64,000 nucleotides of DNA from Zhengitettix transpicula. Taxonomy: Eukaryota; Arthropoda; Insecta; Orthoptera; Tetrigidae. Within the stretch, counting starts at the first letter, position 1. Every line of letters begins with the position of its first letter. The position numbers and the translations under genes are program-made. The notes under the pieces are model-generated. The model was not told the DNA's origin. It made no database searches and was given only the letters and a program-made list of their open reading frames with translations. Shown piece after piece: positions 49,760-61,359 of the stretch. Location of the stretch: assembly GCA_037074705.1 (NCBI GenBank), contig CM073590.1, positions 42,245,895-42,309,894 of the forward strand, in the 5' to 3' direction.

Positions 49760-50200
49760 TGGTGACCTGGTTCGGCGGTCCTACAGGCAGGACGACCACT
49801 TGTTGCTCGTTTGCCTGCTCTCCTTTTCTGCTGGCTGGCCGCTAATTGAAGTTGTTCGCCAACATTTGGCGCGCGTGACGTCACACGGTCAGGAATGCTG
49901 TAGGGAGAGGCGCTGTTGCCGCGGTTCCTCTTCCTGGCCGCTGCAGGTGCACTCTCCTCGCAATCTGAGCCATTTCTACCATCACGGTCTATTTTCATTT
50001 TATGTACTTGCTCATTGTATTTGCTGCTTGTCATTTGTATGTATTTCCGAATTCCACGGTCAGGGGATAGCTTCGGAACGCGGCTCTCGAGCGTTGTTTA
50101 CCACTTTCTGCGGGCAGCTGCTGCTTCTCTTTCCCCTCCTCCCATTCCCCTTGTCTATTGTAAAGGGCTGAAGGGAGAATCAAAGTTTTCGTTCACCTGC
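49760..50200. promoter_or_regulatory. GC-rich island with a CRE palindrome
   Basis: A GC-richer block of about 440 bp holds TTTGGCGCGCGTGACGTCAC (about 49864-49883), which joins an E2F-like TTTGGCGCG with a full CRE, TGACGTCA. The longest frame in the window (197 codons, 49578-50171 plus) and an opposite frame (49630-50034 minus, rich in Arg, Ala, Ser) both cross it. Neither shows a domain, and both can be explained by fewer A+T-rich stops. A bidirectional promoter or an exon is possible. Confidence 0.35.
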
Positions 50201-50400
50201 TGCAGAGAAGCACCTGGTACGAGACCCACATGTTTCACCAACTTTGTAATGCGGTGTGAATGACAACCGGAACAGAATCTCATGTTTTATGTAATGTCAC
50301 AGGTTTCCAAACCTCGATTTTATCATCTCTATTATCTTAAATAGGTAATTCGAAATTATGTATGTATGTGGATGGGGAAGTTTATACACATGACGGGATT

Positions 50401-50402
<2 letters not shown>

Positions 50403-50453
<51 letters not shown>
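50403..50453. repeat. (TA)n microsatellite
   Basis: TA tract of about 50 bp, the longest in the window. Confidence 0.95.
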
Positions 50454-50457
<4 letters not shown>

Positions 50458-50929
50458 ATTTCCTTTTCCTTGCACTTTCTTCCGATCTTCCTTTTGTGAT
50501 GATTGCATCTAGGGAAATTATCATTCTTATCTATCAATATGCTGCCTTATTGGCACATGTTCCAGATCATCAGGACAGACAAATAATTTTTCTCTTTCTC
50601 TGTTTCCCAATCACAGCAGTTTAATTTTTGTTATTCACATAAAGTATTCTGTCTTACTACTTGCCCTTAAATTTAGCACTTCACTTAACTTGTCTACAAC
50701 TTTATCTTTAAAATCTAATTTTCTTCGAACCTTTGATGCGCAAATTTCTCAATTGTATACAATTATTTGTCTGACTTACATTTCTTGGCCTATATCTTCT
50801 ATTCTCACTTTTCAACTTGCAGTTTACAATTGTGAATTTTTTTATATATGTTTTTGATCGGTATTAAAAAAAATAAAGCCATTCGCTATTTAAATACCTC
50901 CGAATTTATTTAACATGTAAGTCTGACTG

Positions 50930-51474
50930 TTTTTTTTTGTGGTGTAGACAGGCTATGTATAGGGTAATCCACATAGTGGCAACTCCCCTCTTATAGCATA
51001 GGAAAGGGATTTGAAAGGGGGGTTGCGGAAGGGTGAAGGAAGGTAGCCAAGGGTAACTAGGGTCCCCGGGCTATATTTTAAGGATCCTACCCGGAATTCG
51101 CTTAAAAGAAATGTAGGGAAAACCCTAGAAAAACCTGCATCAGGTAGGCCGGGCATTGGGTACTTGTCCCACGCCCATCCGATAGCGGGAGAGGAGTTTG
51201 CTGTGGGGACGCAGCATTCCCTTCTCCGTGCCTCGACCAGTTTAGGAGGCAGCTGGCCGACTATTCCAATGGGAATAGCGGACAACTCTTACCGTATGCC
51301 CAAGGTCTGAGACCCCGGAACATACACATCTCAGAACAGGCCGAGGTGCCTCGGCTTGTGGGAACCTTAGTTCAAAACCGGAGAGGAAAAGGCATCCCCA
51401 AAGGTAGCCCCTTCGTATCTCTCTTACAAGGTTTACCTGTGAGAGAATATCCCTCGCAGGTACTGCCTGCGAGT
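50930..51474 (-). mobile_element. GC-rich poly(A)-ended retroposon, copy E
   Basis: The longest copy. Read on the minus strand it runs from CTCGCAGGCAGTACCTGCGA (itself palindromic) through GGGGCTACCTTTGGGGATGC, GAACTAAGGTTCCCACAAGC, GGGCATACGGTAAGAGTTGT, GGGAATGCTGCGTCCCCACA, GTAGGATCCTTAAAATATAG and GTTACCCTTGGCTACCTTCC to a GTAGACAGG-bounded A-run. Hairpins are perfect: GCCGAGGTGCCTCGGC (51340-51355), CTATTCCAATGGGAATAG (51261-51278), GGTCTGAGACC (51304-51314). Minus-strand frames at 50953-51285 and 51242-51547 run through it, but the same frames are broken in copies A, B and D. Confidence 0.85.
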
Positions 51475-51549
51475 CAATATGTACAGTTAAGTATTCATTT
51501 AAATCTATTGTGCATAAAATCAATGTATCGGAAGTTATGAGCGACACTA

Positions 51550-54500
51550 CTGAGAATACACTGGAGTCAATATAATGATTCCAACAAACCCATGGAAATA
51601 TCTAATCGTTAATTGACAATGCAGCAAACTAAGTGTAATTGTCATTTCAAGGCAGTCAGGAAGAGAATCAGGGAAAAGATACAGGAATGAAATATTTTTA
51701 TGTAGCGTAAATATATGCAAGGTAGAATACTCGAGAGTATTATGCTCATATTGTTGAAATTGACGATAATTTTTAGGACATCTAAATAAACCTAACAATA
51801 TTTAAAACTTTTCATCTGTAATTTTGCCTCAGATTTTCTCGTTCGTGGATATTATTTGATCATTGCATGCTTGTGGTTTGTATGCCAATGCTGACAGTAC
51901 ACAAAAGTCAAGTGTTATTAAATTTATATACAATGTTCTATTTATCAACTGACCTCTGATTTTAATATTATCCATGTATCGTGCGTATGGGTCTATCTCG
52001 GGTGGCTCTTTGAAATGTTAACAGATAACGTATTGTTGTAAAAGTTGGTAGTAGTTTATTTAACCTTATAATGTTTATTATTTTTATTTTCCTGCAGTAC
52101 GCCATGTTGGAAATTTAGAAACATTCAGTGGCGTAGCTTCAGATTGCTGTGTTATTGCAGGAATATTGTACTACTTATGCTACTTTGATACTTTGCCACT
52201 TACCATTGTTAATGGAAATGATACATGAAATTTTCGTCACTTTGTATCTTAAATAACTGGAGAAGTTAGCACGAGATGAGTGGTAGACGGTGACTGGATC
52301 CAACCTTGAGAGGCGTGAAGGTTCTGGAGTGGGGACGGCATGGCGGAAGGCAACACTGTACCCTCAACCTCAAGCCCCCCCCCCCCCCCCATCACAGTTA
52401 CAAATTCCGCTATGCAATCTACAAATAAAAAATTCATTCAAATTTTAGTACCTGCAATATATTTTGTTTATGATAAAATCAAGTTGGGACACGGTCAAAC
52501 AAAACAATTCAAATTGTTTGTGAAATTGAGCAAATTATGACCTCGTTTTGTTGAAGCTTGCGATCACTTCTATTTGTGATTCCGAATTATCGAAACTGCC
52601 TATGTTTATTTCCCATTTCACAGTCCCTTCAGCCAATTTTGTAAATTTCAATAGTAAATTCGCTGGAAAGAATAACACTTTCAAATGATATTTGTAAGTT
52701 ACTTAATGTGGCGCCAGAGATCGTGTAACGTACACAGCCATTTGAATCTATGTGGTCGCCTCAATGTCCTTGGCGATCCTATCAGAGAGGCTACAGCTGC
52801 TGCGGGTTTATCGCCCCTGAAGTAGATAAGATTCTTATCAATGTTCCACTGTGTGCTATGGCTCCGCAAAAGTCTCGAAAAAAAATTAGTTAAAATTAAT
52901 TTTGGTATGTTTAAAAGTCTTCGAAACCACACACGACTCACATCTTCGTGTTATAGAACAAAGTCCACAAATGAGTAATAGGTAGTCGTTTAAATTATGA
53001 GAAGGCGTAATTACTGCGATTATTATCGCAATAATATAGTTGTGATACTTTATAAAAATACTTATATTATACAGGTTGTACGGTAAAACACAATTTATGA
53101 GCCAGGTTAAACTTATTTCATTTTATTTTTTGTTTATAAGAGACAAATCGTTTACTTGGAAGTACCTTCCTAACAGAAAAAATTATTCATCTGAAAATGA
53201 AGACTTATTTTTCCCCGTAAATTATAATGTATAATTTATTGCTATTGTTCAAAAAGGTTTTACATTTAATCAGTTATTCGTAAAGGACATATGTTACGAA
53301 ATCTGCCAAACTTTCTACTTTGCTTAACTTGGCAATTAACCTGTGTTCTCAATTGTTAGACTGAAGTTACGCACACAGAATCTTGTGTTGACTGTACAGC
53401 CACTGAAAGGTCTAACGTAGGTTCTTTTTAAGACACCGTATCATTTCCCCATCGACATAATTTGCCCTCAAAATTAAATAAATTTCAAGGTCGAACATTT
53501 TGCCTGAAAGCATCGGCAGAACCATACTGTTGAAGTACCAAATGATGGATCTGAACACTGAAAGACTGTCATAGCGTCGTCCAGATGTCCAAAATATACA
53601 AATGGTTATTGCGTTATTTACTGATGAGTTGAAAGTACGATGTTTATCTTTTCTGTAGCGTGATTGCGTGATACGGGGACACTAGCCAGATCCCTCAAGT
53701 CGCCATCTTCCTGCCACAAAATATTTTAACAGACAATAAGAACATTTAATTATTATGTATCGCTATGTTTAAATTTTATAAATAAACAGGTGCTCTTTAT
53801 GAAAGTTCGGGATAGAAGCATGCAGTTGAATTCAAATTATAATTAAATGTTTTATTGTATGATAAAATATTTGGCATTATTTTCTTTATTTATACAATTT
53901 CTTTGAACAAACAGAAAATATTCTATGATTCCGTCCGTAAGGCACAGAGGCTTTATTCTGAATATTATGTTTCACGATGCTTATTGTAGTATAAAATAAA
54001 TAAAGATTCTAGGCTGACTTTTCAAAAAAAGTAAAAGTCATTAGCGTTGGTGATTTTTAGAGAATACTCGTATCACTTACATCTTATTGCATGAACTAAA
54101 CAAGCATGTGATGCTAGAATTACAGCTTATATTATTACAGATTATATTATTATCCCAGTTCTGCTTACATGTTTTACGAGTGGATTATGCAAATTTTTGT
54201 CTAGGATATTTTCGCAACAACCTTTCTACCCTATCCTCACCTAGTACTCAAAATTACCTAATTAATTATCACTGGCCGTCAAGTGATAGCGATGTGCACC
54301 TGAACCACGAACTCATAAATATGTCTCTATACCAATTTCTAGAATAAGATAATCAGGCTGTTGCCAATCTGATTTAAGTTAATTATAAACATCTTATCGC
54401 GATGAACATGTAATTCGATAAGATAGTGTATTGATGTACAACACATATTTGCAGAGTTCTGTTTCATTTGCATCTTAGTGTGACTTTTTCTTTTGTCAGA

Positions 54501-54650
54501 GGACCTTAATTTAATGTAAAGTTTACGCCTACCTAGACAGTAGAGTGAATAGGACACCTGCAATAGTTCTCCATACACTTCCTCTACTTTGGCATTCAAG
54601 TTTAAGTGTTCAATTTACTGAAATTAATTTGATGATAAAACTGTTTATAA
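51550..54650. other. AT-rich non-coding DNA
   Basis: Holds a C16 homopolymer (52375-52390). Short frames only; no gene is recognisable. Confidence 0.5.
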
Positions 54651-54660
54651 CCGACAATTA

Positions 54661-54803
54661 AAACTTTTGTTTTATTAATTATTAAATTATGACATGTTTT
54701 GGTCCTTAAGTGTTCCTCTTCAGGAAAAATAACAGAGTAACTGAAGAGCGTCCATATAAGGACCGAAACATATCGTAATTTAATTAAACAATAAACTAAA
54801 GTA
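54661..54803. repeat. inverted pair of hammerhead-like tails (H7 and mate)
   Basis: Left arm 54661-54723 and right arm 54741-54803 are imperfect reverse complements. The right arm has CTGAAGA (54741-54747), then GTCC (54750-54753), loop ATATAA, GGAC (54760-54763), C, and GAAAC (54765-54769). The left arm read backwards has CTGAAGAGGAACACTTAAGG and ACCAAAACATGTCATAA. The spacer is 17 bp. The outer parts match (TTTTATTAATTATTAAATTA against TTTATTGTTTAATTAAATTA). Confidence 0.8.
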
Positions 54804-54809
54804 GTTTTA

Positions 54810-57800
54810 GGTGTCTGTTATAGACTGTATTAACATCAAACTTATTTACACAGAAGTTAAACTTAATTTTCTAAAATTAATATTATTCAAATGCTTGGAT
54901 TGTGAAGTGTTCAATTAGAAATGTCTAGTAAGTGCGGTTTATTTCATTCAGGACATTTGGCGAAGAATTATTACTTATGTCTTATGTTGTTTTTTTGTTA
55001 TTATATTTTGATTATTACATACTAGTTGACAAAGCTGCCACCGGGATCTATTCAATTTTCAGTTTAAATTATGCAATAAACTACAATTAAACAATATTCG
55101 ATTAGTAAATCATGCTCGCTCAAAGTCTACCATATTCTTACTTTATCTGATACATAAGTTATTAACCTGTTTAACTTCGTTGTTTACCAGGTCAACTCTT
55201 ATTCCAAGAAACCGAATGATGGCCAATAGATTCAAAGCCCGTAATCATTAGTATAAATTCGCACACAATGTTTCTCTACTTCTGCTGATCAAACCTTTCT
55301 CAAGTTCTTCAACGCGAGAAACTGTAACAAGAATAGAACTATTGACTGTTTAGTAACATCGGTCCAGTTTGTAGTGGAAGATTGACCTTGAGAAGCTGTT
55401 AACCGTGGTCGGGGGAGGATAACCGGTTAGTTCCTGGTGGCCCAATTAATGGTCGCTGTGTCTCATTCACTATCACAGTGGTACAATACGAATTAATTAT
55501 ATATCACGAAAGTCGTTCTACTCCATTATTATTCAGGATTTCAACAATGCGAATAATTTTCGAAAGCTAGAGAACAGTAATTTGTTCTGAATTAAATCCT
55601 AACGTTTTTGCAGCATATGACCAACTAACACTACGCCGTCTCCGAAACGTTGGATGAATTTTAATTTCGAGTTTCTTTTTTATAAAACGGCCTGGTATTA
55701 GAGTATAAGAATACAAAACGGAAACTTAAACGAGCACTTATATCGTAGTGAATATATATCGTAGTGAGTATCGAAGACAATACGTGTGTGGGGAGAAAGA
55801 GTTAATATGGAAATTCATTGAAATTATGTTGGTGAGTGTGAGAAGACAAATTTAATGTTTCCAAAAAATTATGGTAAACAGTGCGGCATTTCAGTGCACA
55901 AGCCGTGAGAGTCAGGTCTTACAGTGCTCGAAGTGGAAGATATGCATCTATCACATAAACGTCCCTCTTATTTGACTTCCCATCAACTTATTTATTCATT
56001 TATTAACGCAAGATCTTCAACACCTGTGAAAGCATTTCTATAGCTCTACTCTGTTCAAGAGGTATTGCAAGAAGTAGTCTCATTCATTCATTCATAACCG
56101 TGAAACAAAGGAAAACGTAGTACGTGCTCCGCAGTTTCTGTCAATTTTTCTTACACACACATTCACTATCCCTGAGAGATCAAACTATTAAGAAAGTAAC
56201 GGAATTAGACTGTGGAACATCGCTGATTCAAGCTTTCATGAATTTTTTGATATTTTATAATACATAATGCACGGAGAAACTCACGATTAGACGATGGAGA
56301 AAGTGTTTCGGTTTTCACTAATTGTTGATCTAGTATGTTTATTGAAATAAACTATTGTGTTCCTAATATGTAAAGCCACAATTACACGTCAATAGGTTGT
56401 TGAAGCCTCTGTGAGCGCAGAACAAAGGTGGCTCCAGCTTTGTTTCTCTTCTCCCTCAAGGTCACGCGCCACACCTGCCGCCTCAACTGCGACCTGGACA
56501 ACATTCTATATCCTCACTTCCTAAGCTCCTAATCAAGATTCATAACAAATACTCCAACTGTTTTGTCCGTTATAGGTTTTCTTCATATTTAGCAACTTGA
56601 ACAAGTTGATTAAGTATTAGGTTGTACACATCGTTCTTGATTTTTACCATTTTCTATTTCTATTACAAATAAACTTTCTGAACAAGGTAATATGCTACTG
56701 AAATAATTGAGTGTTATATACCAAGAGTGATATGTTACTTTATATCCTGACAGCTCATTTATATAATTTTCCGTAAATCCTGATTTTGTTATAGCCATTT
56801 AAATGTCTTATTTGAAAACGTCTTATTAAAAATTGAAATTAACGTCGGTTGATACGCAAATAAAATATGCATTGGAAGAATATGAAACAAGAAAATATTA
56901 AAGCGTGAAATTTTTGACAGGAAGTAATTTAAAGTCTTCTTTTATATTTGAGTTTTCCGCCGTACTGTTGGCTTGATATAGTTTGCCTTCATTTACAGTT
57001 AATTATTTCTATATATATACTGTCATCGTTAATGTCTTAGTATTATTTAACTGCTGTGCGTCTTATTACATGGGCATTCACAACTAATTAATGTTCTAAT
57101 ATTCCAGTCAGCCATAAAAACGCTTTTATTACTGTATATACTTTTATTTACTTATCACCTTAAATATAAATACCTGCATCTTTTGCTCAATCTTCTTCGA
57201 ACTCAGTGTCATTTCAACTATTTGACATTTTTCATGTGTAGGGTGGACTCATTATGCTACTATTAAATTTTCGCACTAGAGAACTTTTCATAGTTTAGTT
57301 TGTTACCCATAATCCTATTTAAATCCTATAATTTTATTCTCATTTATACTGTCATTAATGTTTTATATTGTAAATTTCATGGAAATTCATTACCTACATA
57401 AATAATTTCGAAACTTTCAATGCATAAGTCAAATTCTGGATTTTCGGGATCGACCGCGGAACATAGATGTATTTTCCTTTCTGTATGTATCTATTTATTT
57501 AATCTGCAAATGGGTAGTTTGCCCGGTACATGAAATTAGAATAAACAAAATATCAACTTTGAAACAGACATATATAAATATAAGAATATTATTGTTCTCT
57601 TCTAAAAAAAAGGAGATTAAGTATGTGAAACTATGTTTAATACTGCACTTTAATTTCTTTTGTTTGTGGATTGTGAGGTCTGCTCTGTTATTCGCAGTAA
57701 TGAAGGCATGCAGGGGCTTATGTTAATGGAATCTAAGGTAATATGTAAAAAGCTACGGAAAGGGTAATGATGACTAATCATTTTTCCTAGTCACGAGAGT

Positions 57801-57830
57801 TCGAAATTGTTACTTTAATGAATCTACTAG
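54810..57830. other. AT-rich non-coding DNA
   Basis: A slightly GC-richer patch at 56380-56520 has no recognisable product. No gene is supportable. Confidence 0.5.
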
Positions 57831-57837
57831 AGTCCAA

Positions 57838-58132
57838 AACCCCGGTTTTCAAACGGTTTTGGAACGAGTATCACTCTGCGAGAATCAGTAAACTGTAAGA
57901 AATTGTTAATTACGTCCACCTTTTTATTAAAAAATAAATATAATAACAATAATTACTACGTTAACGTAATATTACAGTAATTCACGAATCTTTTAAAAAA
58001 TTACGAATTTTACAAACGTATAAAACAACTTATTGTCTATAGAGTTTAATCAATTCGTGGAAAAGAAACGACCACAGTTGGATGACTTGGAAGTACCACT
58101 AGTATCACGAGTACTACACTTCGAAAACCGGG
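57838..58132. mobile_element. candidate MITE with short terminal inverted repeats
   Basis: CCCCGGTTTTC near 57840-57850 and its perfect reverse complement GAAAACCGGGG near 58122-58132 bound about 290 bp of A+T-rich DNA. The next bases also match in part (AAA against GAA). The end motif is partly self-complementary, which weakens the case. No target duplication is clear and no second copy was found in the window. Confidence 0.3.
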
Positions 58133-58134
58133 GA

Positions 58135-60990
58135 TCAGAAGGCATTGCTTGAGGAATGACTTCAGAAGGGAAGGGCGAGAATTTTGACGTAGTGAGACAT
58201 ACGATAAATCTCATTACGGTTCTTAGAGAAACAGGAGGAGAGAAGACATGTCAACAAATGTTATAAGTATGAATCCACAAGATAAGCAAAGGACATTCTT
58301 TGGAAAAGGGTTCAAGGACACCAAGAAAGAAAAATAACTAAAGGTAGGTGGGAATGTATAATAATGTGTTTGAATACACAAAGGTCGAAAAGCGTTTGAC
58401 AGGGGTGGTCGTGCTCGGCAAATGGGTTTAAATAACTATTAACGACATGTTAAATTACAGTATTGGGACGCAATCTTCGATTCCTGCTAGACTATTTTAC
58501 TTTCTCGAACTTTATTCCACATATTTCCAGTAGCGAAGGCAGGCCCGAATAATATTTTTGTGATATGGCAGCTGAACGAAACTGGCCCTATTATTCCCAT
58601 GACTCATCCCTTCCAAAAACTTGGTAATAGCTTATGTCGACGAGCAATACGAATGAAAGGTAAAACTTGTTTAAATGTGTGTATTTAATAGGCATAATGT
58701 GCTGTTTCCCCTGAAGGAGGTTGACGGTCAAGGCCACGGGGCCAGCTGATACCACGTCACAACTAAGCGCCCACGCCAAATCCATGGCGTGGCGCTATTG
58801 ACCTCACTCACTCACTCACTTTCCAATATGAAGAAACACTCTCGAATTATCAAACGACTTTTCAGAATTTGTGTTAGGTGAACATTAGAGGATAACAAAA
58901 ATGAGGTTAATGTAGAGGGAAGCGATATTTCTTTGGTGGGGCTAAAGTTTGAAACCCTCACACCGGCATAAGACATGACCACGCAGATACTTCATTACGG
59001 AACAACTTCGAACGCCAATTTTGTTGTTGTTGTTGAACGAACAGAGAAGGAAACTAAGGAATATTCTCCAACAAAAATCTAAATAGGCAAATATCTACAA
59101 GTTTCATTTTTTTTAAAAAAATTAAATCGTTTTAAAATTTTAACATTGCAACTAAAAACACATAGATATTAGGATAGCGAAACGAAAGAAAGTAGTTTCC
59201 AGAATTAAATTATGATCTCCAATTAGGTTTCAGTAAGGAGGAGCTGTTAAAGTGTTTTGATCCATGAAAACGTTGAAGGTTAAGTAACATACTAAATATG
59301 AAATGGGAAAATATTGGTGAATGAAGAAATTCATATAAATTCTGGTAAAAAGACCAAATAAGTTTGTGAAACTAGTTAAAATTTTCATAGTATACAGTGC
59401 GAAGAGTAAAATTATAAGAATCAAATAATTAATTAAGGATGTAACGAATATAATTTTTGTTGTTTGGATTTTATTTATTTCTCCATTTTTTTACACTACC
59501 CAACCGCTATTTATCCTTGTTCCTACAACTTCCAATATCTTTTATTTTGTTTCCACGCAGCTGTTGTCTCCTACTTCTTTTTGCACTCCACTGTACATGC
59601 TATTAGTTTTCCTAATGCTCACAATACTATTAATATATATTTTTTCAAAATAACGTTCAAAACGGAAAGAAATGAAATGGAAAAATATTGAAAGCAATGA
59701 TGCTCTGTAATATAAATCGAAATTATGAGAACGTTTGGATATATTATTTATAGGTGCCGTATATTTGATTTATTTCTGAATATAATTTCCCGTGAATTAC
59801 TTTAATAGTTCAAAAATATTGTGAAATGTTTTACGATTCCTTATATTTTCGTAAAATAAAAGTGGGTTACAAATATTTATAGTTACTCGATTTTTCCGCA
59901 TTGATTTACAAGAACCAGTATCTCACGTATGTATGATGAATAATATTCTCAGGATGGTGTATCTTCCTGAATACTATGGACATTGTGCCATTGGTTGCTG
60001 TTCGGGCGAATTAAATTGTAAACATACCTAATCTTAGTTCCACTGAAAATAAACTTTTGAAGGTAGACCACTGCAACATTATAGGAAGTAACTCGAGGTG
60101 GTTTCGTAATTGTATTTTGTCGCCGCGATAAATGTTACCGTTTTAAATTATAATGTTTGATGCTATAAAAATATTTATATAATAGAAGTAAATTTTCCAT
60201 GCTGTGCATGTATTTTATACCTAACGTGTCATCCAGATGAATAAAAGTTGAGAGTGTGCATGTACGTCCCGGTTATTTTCGTAATCACATGTTTAAGTCT
60301 GGATCCTTCTTCTATGTATTTTATTTATTCTTAAATTTATCGCATTGATACCTTCATTTTAATTTGTAAAAATTCACTCAGGTAATGGGAATCCTTAATT
60401 ATCATTCGAAAACTATTCTGCAATATTTTCTAAGTAGTTTAAAGCAAAACATTAGTCGAGACTTCCACAATTTTTCCTCGATCTAAAATTTATTTTTATC
60501 GGAACATTCACAGATTGCTACATGTTTTCACGGATTTTTATTCATAAAGAATTATACTCTTAACGATTCCGAGATTGAACTAAATATTAATTGGCAAGTT
60601 TCGCTTGTATAACCATCTTAAATAGTTCTTTATTGTTACCATCACGGCTTTTAGTACAAATCGTCAATGTTTATTGAATAAATAGTTTTATGGCTGTTAC
60701 AAGTTCTCAGGGTATTGACCACCAACAATCTTGCTCAGATTTTATGAAAATTTCACTATTTTTTCTCTTACCATTTTCAACACAATTTGACTATGTGCTC
60801 TAAAATTTCAATACATATCTGTTTAACAACACGAAGGCAGTCTAAAAAAATTTTACATTGATTTCAGTATACATTAATTTTTAATTTATTTACTTGGTAA
60901 TATGATAGCATTTCTCAATTCGATTATAGCAGAAACTTCTCTCATTCAGATGTGACTTAAATTTAAATAATATTGTATTTATGATATGAG
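58135..60990. other. AT-rich non-coding DNA
   Basis: A GC-richer spot at 58720-58800 has CGCCCACGCCAAATCCATGG next to GCGTGGCGC, partly self-complementary, and a short CTCA tandem array at about 58802-58820. No gene is supportable. Confidence 0.45.
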
Positions 60991-61249
60991 TAGTTTTAAC
61001 TAGGAATAAATGCTAAGGATATTAAAAAAATTTCTTTATTGTGTAGTCAATAAATTAAAAATTCCTAGAGCTTTCGACGTTAACATCGTCACTAGATTTA
61101 TGACCATACAACAGTTATTAAATAAACATAACATTACTCTCATTACCGAATATGCAAATGTAGATTGTCAAGAGAAGCCTCGGAAAACTTTCAAATTCAG
61201 TGAAATTATTAAATATGGTGTCAAATAGTTTTTAATATTTGATGATAAT

Positions 61250-61350
61250 TATAAGAGATCTGCATAAGGTACCAATACGTATCGAAACGTTCTTTTTGAA
61301 TCAATTAAATAAACTGTCTGAAACTGGTCATCAACTGCATTATAAATACC
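61250..61350 (+). mobile_element. Penelope-type tail with hammerhead-like stem H10
   Basis: GGTAC (61268-61272), loop CAATAC, GTATC (61279-61283) pair with one G-T wobble, followed by GAAACGTTC (GAAAC at 61284-61288). The core upstream is CTGCATA, so U-G is kept but the second half is damaged. Downstream TGTCTGAAACTGGTCATCAA aligns with GTCTGCATAAGGTCATCAAT of the 31 kb tail. A 72-codon frame just upstream (61010-61228) could be the remnant C-terminus of the element, but I do not recognise GIY-YIG residues in it. Confidence 0.55.
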
Positions 61351-61359
61351 GCCACATGT

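Noticed and set aside
49578..50171. Longest plus-strand frame (197 codons) as a membrane protein gene
   Set aside because: It lies in a GC-rich island with fewer chance stops. The opposite strand is open over the same stretch, no domain or clear signal is visible, and the hydrophobic runs follow from T-rich codons.
50953..51547. Two minus-strand frames (110 and 101 codons) as genes
   Set aside because: They run through retroposon copy E, and the equivalent frames are broken in the other copies.
52375..52390. C16 homopolymer as a functional element
   Set aside because: An isolated homopolymer, probably a simple repeat or assembly-sensitive site.
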